Assembly (NCBI GenBank): GCA_017472685.1
Contig: JAFUOO010000011.1
Span: forward strand, 232,850 to 296,849
Source: Clostridia bacterium
GTDB taxonomy: Bacteria; Bacillota; Clostridia; UMGS1883
Direction: 5' to 3'
Length of the DNA: 64,000 nt
Below the pieces are notes generated by a model that searched no databases, had not been told where the DNA came from, and was given only the letters and a program-made list of their open reading frames with translations. Shown piece by piece: positions 51,978-59,800 of the stretch. The translations under genes and the position numbers were made by a program. Within the stretch, counting starts at the first letter, position 1; the number at the start of each line of letters is the position of its first letter.

Positions 51978-52014
51978 GCTTGTGCTGACACAGGGCGGCA
52001 GAATGGAGATTATT

Positions 52015-53580
52015 ATGAACAAAGCTGACATTATATATATTGTGCTTTATGCTGTTGTGGCATGCATTCACCTTTGGGTTATCATGACAGGTAACCTCAA
52101 AAAGGAAACACACATGCTTCAGCTCAATTCCTATTTTAACAAGCGCTATATAAACTATCTCAAAAAGAATAAGGCTAAGATTGTTGACCTTAAGGCAATT
52201 GTTGCCCTTTTGGGCTATGTGTTTTTAACTTTTGGCACATTCCCTGCAATTGCGGCGTATGCTCTTATATATATCCTTCTTGATATGTTGAAGCCTGCTC
52301 CCGCCCAGAAAAAGCCCTTGGTTGTTACGGACAGGGTAAAGAGGCTTTTTGTAACAGAGGGCATCCTGACGGCAGTTGTTATAATTGCAGGGCTTTTTGT
52401 GCCTCGTGTAATTACGCCCCTGCTGCTTGCTTTGGCAACGCTCTTAGCCCCCGCAGTTGTTTTGTGTGCAAACCTTATCAATGCCCCTGTTGAGGCGGCA
52501 ATAAGACAAAGGTTTGTTGACAATGCAAAGAAAAAGCTTTCTGCTATGCCCGATTTAAAGATTATAGGCATTACGGGCAGCTACGGTAAAACAAGCGTGA
52601 AAAACTATGTGAGCGCACTTTTAAGTGAAAAGTACAACACTCTTATGACACCTCATTCCTACAACACAACACTTGGCGTTGTAAGAACTGTTAACGAGCA
52701 CCTCTCGCCCTTGCACGAGGTTTTTGTGGTGGAGATGGGCGCAAGGCAACAAGGCGACATTAAAGAAATATGCGACCTTGTTAACCCCGAAAGTGGTATA
52801 CTTACATCTATAGGCCCTCAGCATTTGGAAACCTTTAAAACAATGGAAAACATTGTTGCCACAAAATATGAGCTTATAGATTCTGTCGGCGGCGGAAAGA
52901 AGTTTTTGAACTACGACAGCGAGGCTGTAAGAAGCCGTGAAAAAACCGAGGGCGTTATTACCTATGGCACAACGCCTGATTGCGACTACTATGCAGAAAA
53001 CATCAAGTCAACACCCCAGGGCAGCACATTTACCCTTGTTACAAAGACAGGTAGGTTTGAAATGACAACAAAGCTTCTGGGCAAGCACAATGTTGTAAAC
53101 TTGGTGGGCAGCAGCGCAATAGCACTTGAATACGGTGTTGACATTGAAGATATAAAGATTGCAATGCGCCGTATTGAAAGTGTTGAGCACCGCCTGGAAA
53201 TTAAGAAGCAGCCCGACTGCACAATTATTGACGATGCGTATAACTCCAACCCTGCAGGCGCAAAGAGCGCCCTTGAAACCCTTCAAGGCTTTGAGGGCAC
53301 AAGGATTGTTATAACACCCGGCATGGTTGAGCTTGGCGAAAAGGAAGAAGAGGAAAACGAAAGATTAGGTGCAATTTGTGCCCATTGCGCAGACTATGCA
53401 ATTTTCGTGGGCGAAAAGCAGTACCCTGTGCTTAAAAAGGGTGCAGACAGTGTTCGTCCCGACGACGAAAAGATTATGTGCGCAAAGGACATTTATGAAG
53501 CCTTTGCCATGATGCGTGCAATTCGGGCAGATGATAAAATTGTGCTTCTGGAGAACGATTTGCCGGATAATTATCTTTAA
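52015..53580 (+). CDS. murF: Membrane-anchored MurF-like Mur ligase
   Basis: 521 residues. MurF adds D-Ala-D-Ala to the UDP-muramoyl tripeptide. The Mur ligase ATP loop GITGSYGKTS is at 185-194. Central motifs are VVEMGARQQGDI, SIGPQHLETF and TKYELI, and the C-terminal domain has IDDAYNSNPAG and ITPGMVELG. Instead of the usual MurF amino domain, the first 170 residues contain about four or five membrane segments. This variant is familiar from Clostridia, but its substrate has to be inferred. ddl lies downstream, which fits. I choose ATG 52015 (site GGAG); 52003 and a GTG at 51982 are alternatives. Confidence 0.82.
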   Translation: MNKADIIYIVLYAVVACIHLWVIMTGNLKKETHMLQLNSYFNKRYINYLKKNKAKIVDLKAIVALLGYVFLTFGTFPAIAAYALIYILLDMLKPAPAQKKPLVVTDRVKRLFVTEGILTAVVIIAGLFVPRVITPLLLALATLLAPAVVLCANLINAPVEAAIRQRFVDNAKKKLSAMPDLKIIGITGSYGKTSVKNYVSALLSEKYNTLMTPHSYNTTLGVVRTVNEHLSPLHEVFVVEMGARQQGDIKEICDLVNPESGILTSIGPQHLETFKTMENIVATKYELIDSVGGGKKFLNYDSEAVRSREKTEGVITYGTTPDCDYYAENIKSTPQGSTFTLVTKTGRFEMTTKLLGKHNVVNLVGSSAIALEYGVDIEDIKIAMRRIESVEHRLEIKKQPDCTIIDDAYNSNPAGAKSALETLQGFEGTRIVITPGMVELGEKEEEENERLGAICAHCADYAIFVGEKQYPVLKKGADSVRPDDEKIMCAKDIYEAFAMMRAIRADDKIVLLENDLPDNYL

Positions 53581-53584
53581 TAGA

Positions 53585-53655
53585 ATGATATGCCTACGGC
53601 ATGATATGCTACGCATGAAATAAAACCTGACGGTTTAATGATATGCACGTAGTGC
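53585..53655. repeat. Hairpin array with ATGATAT spacer, left of the S23-type gene (array 4)
   Basis: Spacers ATGATAT at 53585-53591, 53601-53607 and 53638-53644 and a variant ATGAAAT at 53615-53621. Palindromes between them: GCC-TAC-GGC, GC-TAC-GC (extended by T/A), AAACC-TGAC-GGTTT, and GCAC-GTA-GTGC (53645-53655), which ends three bases before the next start codon. It begins four bases after the murF stop. Confidence 0.85.
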
Positions 53656-53658
53656 ATT

Positions 53659-54000
53659 ATGGTAGATTTGCCAAAAAAGTTTGCGATTGACATAATCAAT
53701 GTCTGCAGCTCTTTGAAAAAAGATGAAAAGGTAGCAATTTTAACTAATCAGATTTTAAGAAGTGGCACAAGTATAGGGGCTAATATCCATGAAGGAAATT
53801 ATGCTGCCAGCAAAGCAGATTTTATCAATAAATTCCAAATAGCGTTAAAAGAATGCTATGAAACAGATTATTGGTTAGAAATCTTTAAAGATGTGGGAGC
53901 ACTGAGGGTTGAACAATACGAAGATTTGCACATAAAGTGCGGAAAATTGCGTAAAATCCTGATAGCATCCATAACAACCGCAAAATCATCCGAAAATTAG
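53659..54000 (+). CDS. Four-helix-bundle protein, S23 / 23S rRNA intervening-sequence family
   Basis: 113 residues, mostly helical. LRSGTSIGANIHEGNYAASKADFINKFQIALKECYETDYWLEI is the diagnostic central motif of the S23 family, best known from ORFs in 23S rRNA intervening sequences and related to the Avd accessory protein of diversity-generating retroelements. No biochemical function is established for the intervening-sequence type. Here it lies between murF and ddl with no rRNA or reverse transcriptase nearby, flanked on both sides by inverted hairpin arrays. No Shine-Dalgarno sequence precedes the ATG at 53659; instead an array hairpin does. The amino end is a few residues shorter than usual. 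Confidence 0.88.
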   Translation: MVDLPKKFAIDIINVCSSLKKDEKVAILTNQILRSGTSIGANIHEGNYAASKADFINKFQIALKECYETDYWLEIFKDVGALRVEQYEDLHIKCGKLRKILIASITTAKSSEN

Positions 54001-54001
54001 T

Positions 54002-54122
54002 GAAAAATCTTTGATTTTTCTACCTTCATGAACCGTAGGTTCATATCATGTTGCTTGCGACATATCATTACGCAGTAATATCATGCGCAAAGCGCATATC
54101 ATTAATTTCCAAAGGAAATTTA
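54002..54122. repeat. Hairpin array with ATATCAT spacer, right of the S23-type gene (array 5)
   Basis: It begins with AAAAATC-TTT-GATTTTT. Then TGAACC-GTA-GGTTCA (54029-54043), GTTGC-TT-GCGAC (54050-54061), TTAC-GCA-GTAA (54068-54078, sharing bases with the spacers), GCGC-AAA-GCGC (54085-54095) and AATTTCC-AAA-GGAAATT. The exact spacer ATATCAT sits at 54043-54049, 54062-54068, 54078-54084 and 54096-54102. The orientation is opposite to the array left of the gene. Confidence 0.88.
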
Positions 54123-54144
54123 AATACGGAAAGGATTGGTATAT

Positions 54145-55350
54145 ATGAAAATTTCAGTTGGTGTGCTTTTTGGCGGTAACAGCGTTGAACACGAGGTGAG
54201 CGTTATTTCGGCGTCTCAGGCGATGCATGCGCTCAATAAGGAAAAGTACAATGTTGTGCCCATTTACATAACTAAGGATTGTAAATTCTACACAGGCGAA
54301 GCTCTTCTGGACATTAAAAAGTATAAGGATATTCCCGCACTACTGGCTGAATGTGAAGAGGTTATCCTCAAAAAGGGCGCAAATCAGGCAGAGCTTGTAA
54401 AGGTAAAGAGCGGACTTTTTGGCAGTAAAACGGTTGCAACCTGCGACATGTTTATCCCTGTTGTTCACGGCACAAACGTTGAGGACGGTACACTCCAGGG
54501 CTATCTTGAAATGCTCGGCGTGCCCTACGCAGGCTGTGATGTTACAGCAAGCGCATTAGGTATGGATAAGTACGCAATGAAGTGCGTGCTCCGTGATGCG
54601 GGCGTAAACGTGCTTCCCGCAGTATGCTTCTACTCCAGAGAATACTACAAAAACGGCGAAGCTGTTGTTGAAAGCATTGAAAATAAGCTTTCCTACCCTG
54701 TTATTGTAAAGCCTGTTAACCTTGGCTCCTCTGTGGGCATTAAGGTTGCGAAATGTCGCGAGGGCCTCATTGAAGCTATTGACGAAGCGGCAACCTTCAG
54801 CCAGAAGGTTTTGGTTGAAAGAGCCATTGAAAAGCTTAAGGAGGTTAACTGCTCCGTGCTTGGTGACTACGAGGACTGCAGTGCAAGCGTACTTGAAGAG
54901 CCTGTTTCCTCAGGTGGCGATATTTTAGACTTTAAGGATAAGTACCAGGGCGGAAGCAAAAATAGCGATGGCGGCAGTAAGGGGATGAGCGGCAGCAGCC
55001 GTAAGGTGCCTGCCGAGGTAACCAAGGAACAGGAAGAGGCTATTAAAGAAATGTGCCTTACAACCTTTAAGGCTTTAAACTGTAACGGCGTTGCACGTAT
55101 TGACGTTATGATTGACGAAGCGACGGGCGAAATTTTTGTGAACGAAATTAACACCATTCCCGGCTCGCTTTCCTTCTATTTGTGGGAAGCGGCAGGATTA
55201 GACTTTGCAGGTTTAATGGATAAGATTATTTACTACGCACAGAAGAGACACCGCGAAAGAGAAAAGCTCAGCTTCTCCTACGATACAAACCTTTTAAGTG
55301 AATTTGGCGCAAGAAGCCTTAAGAGTGGCGCAAAGGGCGCGAAAAACTAA
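54145..55350 (+). CDS. ddl: D-alanine--D-alanine ligase
   Basis: An ATP-grasp enzyme of 401 residues joining two D-Ala for peptidoglycan. The amino-terminal signature GGNSVEHEVSVISA, ATP-binding YPVIVKPVNLGSSVGI, VLEEPVSSGGDILDFKDKY loop and metal-binding NEINTIPGSLSFYLWEAAGLDF are all present. There is a Gly/Ser-rich insertion in the omega-loop region (GGSKNSDGGSKG) and a basic C-terminal tail. The residue pattern of the omega loop looks unlike VanA-type D-lactate ligases as far as I can tell. GGAAAGGATT precedes the ATG at 54145. It is separated from murF only by the S23-type gene and its arrays. Confidence 0.94.
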   Translation: MKISVGVLFGGNSVEHEVSVISASQAMHALNKEKYNVVPIYITKDCKFYTGEALLDIKKYKDIPALLAECEEVILKKGANQAELVKVKSGLFGSKTVATCDMFIPVVHGTNVEDGTLQGYLEMLGVPYAGCDVTASALGMDKYAMKCVLRDAGVNVLPAVCFYSREYYKNGEAVVESIENKLSYPVIVKPVNLGSSVGIKVAKCREGLIEAIDEAATFSQKVLVERAIEKLKEVNCSVLGDYEDCSASVLEEPVSSGGDILDFKDKYQGGSKNSDGGSKGMSGSSRKVPAEVTKEQEEAIKEMCLTTFKALNCNGVARIDVMIDEATGEIFVNEINTIPGSLSFYLWEAAGLDFAGLMDKIIYYAQKRHREREKLSFSYDTNLLSEFGARSLKSGAKGAKN

Positions 55351-55351
55351 G

Positions 55352-55399
55352 AAAAAACAGGAGTGAAAAAAACAATCGTTTTCTTCACTCCTGTTTTTT
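55352..55399 (+). terminator. Terminator after ddl
   Basis: AAAAAACAGGAGTGAA (55352-55367) pairs with TTCACTCCTGTTTTTT (55384-55399), leaving a 16-nt loop. Confidence 0.85.
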
Positions 55400-55468
55400 G
55401 CGGTTTAAACTATTTTTTTGACAAAATAATGGACGACCTCCGTTTATATACTATAGGGGGTGGTCTTT

Positions 55469-56782
55469 TTGAAAATAAACAGGTCAAAATATATGATAGC
55501 TGTTATTTTGACAGCGATTTTTGCAATAATGCTTGCTTTTAATTTTATGACACCGTATATTGCAGACGATTACGGCTATCGCTACAGCTTTGCTGATGCG
55601 AGGCTGATTGAAAGCGTGATGCAAATCCCGAAAAGCATGTATATGCACAGCACCTATATGAACGGAAGGGTTATAAGCCACGGCTTTGAACAGTTCTTTT
55701 TGATTTTTCCAAAATGGGTGTTCAACATAACAAACGCAGCAATGTTTACTCTGATGTGCTATGTTATGTACATAATCTGCAGGAAAACGAGAGCGCATAA
55801 CGCACTTCTTTTGTTGGCTGTGTTTGCAGCTGTATGGTGCTTTGTGCCTGCTTTCGGGCAGGTGTTTTTATGGCAGGTGGGGTCGGTTAATTACCTGTGG
55901 GCTATTGTTTTTTCGCTCTTGTTTGCGCTGCCCTATGTTAAAAGCTGCAAAAATGAAGACGAATTTATTAAAAACAATGTACTCTTTGGCTTGTTCTGCG
56001 TGTTTGCCTTTATTATGGGTATGTACAGTGAAATCGCCTCCTTTGTGGGTATTATGTGTGGAGCTATTCTTGTAGTGCTGAGAAAAGCCTTTGGTAAGGG
56101 GAGGGTTAGCATAAAAGAAATATTGCCCATTGTATTTGCTGCGATGGGATTTCTGCTGCTTCTCATGATGCCTGTTGAAATTACGGCAAAGGTATCGGGA
56201 AATCTGAGCGTTCGGGTACTTGTGGACAATTTTGTAGCATGCACAAAATTGCTGGATGAGCATTTGCGGTATGTTATCATAGCCTGGGTATGCCTGACAG
56301 TGTTGGGAGTGTGCAAAAAAGCGTGGAGGGCAGTTAGCCTGTCAGCAAGCTTTGTCCTTCTGGGGCTTGGAGCAAACTATATGATGATTATAGGAACGTA
56401 TTTTGCTGAACGGACCATGTTTATGACGGCAATATTTTTAATTATGGCGTGTGCTGTTTTGCTTGGTGAGTTATTAAGGGGCAGGTCTGCACCCTTTGCT
56501 GCGTGTGTTGCTTTGGCTCTTTTGGTGGTATTTACCTTCAGCTTTGTATACGGCGGATACGACATTATGAATTGTTACGGTGCCTTCTGTGAGCGTGAGG
56601 AGGAGATTGAACATCTTAAAGGGAAAGGGGAGAGTAATCTTAAGCTGCATATTGTGCACCCCAAGACAAAGCACAGCCCCTTTTACGGTGTGGTGGACAT
56701 AAACTGCCTTGGGACTGATACGTGGCCCAATGTTACAATGGCATGGTATTACGGAGTAGACAGTATAATTGGAATTGAATAG
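55469..56782 (+). CDS. Polytopic membrane protein, DUF6056-like
   Basis: 437 residues with about eleven hydrophobic segments. The early motif TPYIADDYGYRYSF and the later GRVISHGFEQFF and LWQVGSVNYLW resemble the DUF6056 family. That group is related to polytopic (GT-C-like) glycosyltransferases and is found in surface-polysaccharide loci. No enzymatic claim can be made from this alone. I choose a TTG start at 55469, five bases after AGGGGGTGGT; a GTG at 55460 lies inside that site. It is transcribed alone toward a convergent terminator. Confidence 0.65.
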   Translation: MKINRSKYMIAVILTAIFAIMLAFNFMTPYIADDYGYRYSFADARLIESVMQIPKSMYMHSTYMNGRVISHGFEQFFLIFPKWVFNITNAAMFTLMCYVMYIICRKTRAHNALLLLAVFAAVWCFVPAFGQVFLWQVGSVNYLWAIVFSLLFALPYVKSCKNEDEFIKNNVLFGLFCVFAFIMGMYSEIASFVGIMCGAILVVLRKAFGKGRVSIKEILPIVFAAMGFLLLLMMPVEITAKVSGNLSVRVLVDNFVACTKLLDEHLRYVIIAWVCLTVLGVCKKAWRAVSLSASFVLLGLGANYMMIIGTYFAERTMFMTAIFLIMACAVLLGELLRGRSAPFAACVALALLVVFTFSFVYGGYDIMNCYGAFCEREEEIEHLKGKGESNLKLHIVHPKTKHSPFYGVVDINCLGTDTWPNVTMAWYYGVDSIIGIE

Positions 56783-56793
56783 AAATAAAATAG

Positions 56794-56830
56794 AAACCCC
56801 CGTTTGGAACATATTTCCAAACGGGGGTTT
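56794..56830. terminator. Bidirectional terminator between convergent genes
   Basis: AAACCCCCGTTTGGAA and TTCCAAACGGGGGTTT with loop CATAT; a 16-pair stem between the stops at 56782 and 56834. Confidence 0.9.
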
Positions 56831-56833
56831 GTG

Positions 56834-59800
56834 TTATCGCTTAATTAATACAAGTGGCTTTATGTTTTCCTTATCCCACACGTAAAGCTTTTCTGTGGGG
56901 GAGATTTGCTCAAGGGTATCTGTTAAGCCTGATGATTTTACAAAGCTTAAGGTGCCGTCAACAACCTCTGACTGAATAATGGTGCCACTGCTTCCTTCCG
57001 TAAAGGAAAGGCTGTAGGTGCCATTTTCAAGGGTGATGCTCTCTAATTTGCAAACATCCTCGTCCAAACTTACAAACTGGAAGCTGTCTGTTTCCTTGTA
57101 GATATTGATTTCCGCAACGTTACAGTAGTCGTAGGGGTTTTCGTACTTTATGTAGCGGAAAATGCCATCTGCCATAAATTCGTTGGAGGAAACAATTGTT
57201 TCAACACCTGCTTGGGGAGCACTCGGGATTACAAAAAGCTTTTCCCAGGTGACGCCGTCACGGGAGGCTGAAAAATGTGTTGCCTCCATACGTGTATTCC
57301 AGCCCTCGCGGGGGTAGTAGCCTATGGCAGAAACGGTGGTTTCATAGCCAAGGTCAACCACTAAATAACCGCCCGAAATGCCGTCGAAAAAGGTTTGTGT
57401 GTTGCCGTCAAAGGCATATTTGCCGTGGGTATTGGGGTCAGAATTCCATGTGTCGGAGCAGGTTACGGTAAAATCAGCCACGTCGAGCTTTGTTTTGGGC
57501 AGAACTGTTGCAGCCTTGTAGATTTTGATATAGCTTATCATGGGACCACCCGTGCCGTCAGAATCAAGTTTAAGATTAAGTGTTGCCTCGCCGCCTGTAA
57601 CTGTGGCAATCTTTCTTACCGTTACGGGGTGGTACTCGTTGCTGCGGGGGATAATGCCGGAGGCGAGTACCTCGCCGTTCATTGTAAGGCTCGACTTACG
57701 GTTAACACCCATCCAGTGACTTGGTGCATAGAATGCAACCTCGAAGGCGTAGTCGCCGTCCTCGGGAAGAGCGAACTTGTAGGTTATGCCGTTACCCGTT
57801 CTGTCGTCCTGGTCCTTTGCGTAGCGGTAGGTTATAACCTTGTCGGTGCCGTCAGCGAGGTCATACTCGTAGGGCCAGGTTTCCGCGCCTGTTAAAAGAT
57901 GGGGGTAGGTTTCATTGGGAACGTATTCATCCACAATGCCCCAAGAGTAGCCTGTTACAGCATCCTCCTGATAGAACTGCTCTGTTACAGAGTTGTAAAG
58001 ACCGTATTTGTCGCCACTATTTATGGTTTCGGGGTCAACGTCGCCGCAGTCAACAAAGTAGAGCACCTCAGGGTCAACAGAGCCCTTGTTAAGTGCGAAC
58101 TCGTCAACAAATGCTGTGCCTGTAAGGCTGAGGTTAATTTCACTTTCTGCATGTGTGCGCACGCTGTAGGTTTGCCATGTGTCAGAAAGGGTGATTGTGC
58201 GTGTATAATCGTTGGCAGTAACCGTAACGCTTTCGCCCTTTGCCTTGAAGGTAATGTCGTAAAAGTCCTTCTCGCAGGCAATTGACTGGCTTATTGTGCC
58301 TATGGAGGCGTAGTGTATGTTGCCGTCGGTGATAATTATGGTGTCTTCAGCATCCCAGCCTGTCGAGTCCCCTGTACCAAAGGAGGAGTTTGTAATGTAA
58401 TTATCCAGGTTTTCGGGGATAATGAAGCTAACTAAAAATTCAGTATCGGTAGTGGGGGCGTAGGTGAGTGTGTTGCCTGAAATGAGATAAGAAATGTCCT
58501 CGCCGTTTGCCGTAACCACAATCCTGCCCTCATTATATTCGGGATTGAGGGTGAGTGTAACCTCTTCATTAGGTGAAAGAGCTGTTTTGTCGAGCTCTGC
58601 CGTACCGTGGCTTGTAGCCATAAGGCTCATCTTAAAGCTTTCTGCAAGAGAGGAATTTTCGGTAACGGAGGGGTAGAACTCGAAAAGGTCAAAATTGGGT
58701 GTGTAGTTAACAAGTGTATTATAGGTAATGTTGCCCGTTGAGCCTGTACCGTTTTTAACCAAACGCCAGTTGTCGTTAAATACTTTTAAGGTGTTGTCGC
58801 CCTCTGTGAGCTCAACCTCTAAAACTGTTGTGCGCCAGTTGGAGTCGGAATAGGTGTTTTTAAAGTAAAGGCGCTTTGCCTCGGTTTCGTTCAATTTGAA
58901 GGAGGCGTAGCGGTCAACGAGCTGTGCGTTGTAGGTATGACCACCGAAAAGCTCGCCCGAGGAGTGGTGGATAACCATTTTGTACTTGCCCGCATTGGGC
59001 GCATTAACGCTTAATGTAAGTGCATCCTCAGTTCCGCCCTCAATGTTTGAAACGTACTGTGTACGGCTTGCATAGGGGTTTTCGCACTCTTCGGCTTCGC
59101 CTGAAAGAACGCCTGCCTCTGCCTCAACGGCGATGGGGTCACCCTCTGCCTTTTTAACCCTCATGTAGTCAAGGGCTATGGGTGCGGATGCGTCGATGTC
59201 AATAATGTTGATGCCCTTCTGCAAAAATGCCGTTACGTATTCTGTTTCAAAGCTATCGGTTGCAGGAAGGGAAATGTCAGTTAAAACATTGTCAAGGTCT
59301 AACGCCGTGTTGTCAAGATAGATGTTGGCTGTGCTGTCAGCCTCCGCACTGTAGCGGAGGGCTATTGTGTAAAGAGCGTTGTCAGGTACAACAACAGTGA
59401 AGCGTACACCGCCGCCCACTTCAACGCTTCTGCCCTCAAGCCCTGTTATGTAGCCTGAGCCCGAGTAGCCTGAGATGGTGCTTTCGGTTGTAAGGGTGGT
59501 GTCTTGGTTATTCTTTAAAAGGTTGAAGTCGCCTAATTCTGCCTCGTAAACCGAGTCAAACTGAGGGATTGTGCCGCCAACGTATGTGAACGCAATGCTG
59601 TCACATGAGAATGCGCCGCCGTTTGTTTCTACACCGCGCAATTGCATTGTGTGGTTACCCTTTGCAAGGTAAACATAGGTAGTATACATGCCTGCCATTT
59701 CGTCGCGGAGGGTGTTTTCAAGGGTGATTAGCTCCGCACTGTCACGGTCAAAGCGTATTGTTGCCGAAAGGGACTGAGGATTGTTGGCACTGGGGTCGGC

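Noticed and set aside
53585..54122. CRISPR array or diversity-generating retroelement
   Set aside because: The repeat is only seven bases and the intervals are short palindromes, not spacers, and no cas genes exist. The S23 protein resembles Avd, but there is no reverse transcriptase or template/variable repeat in the window.
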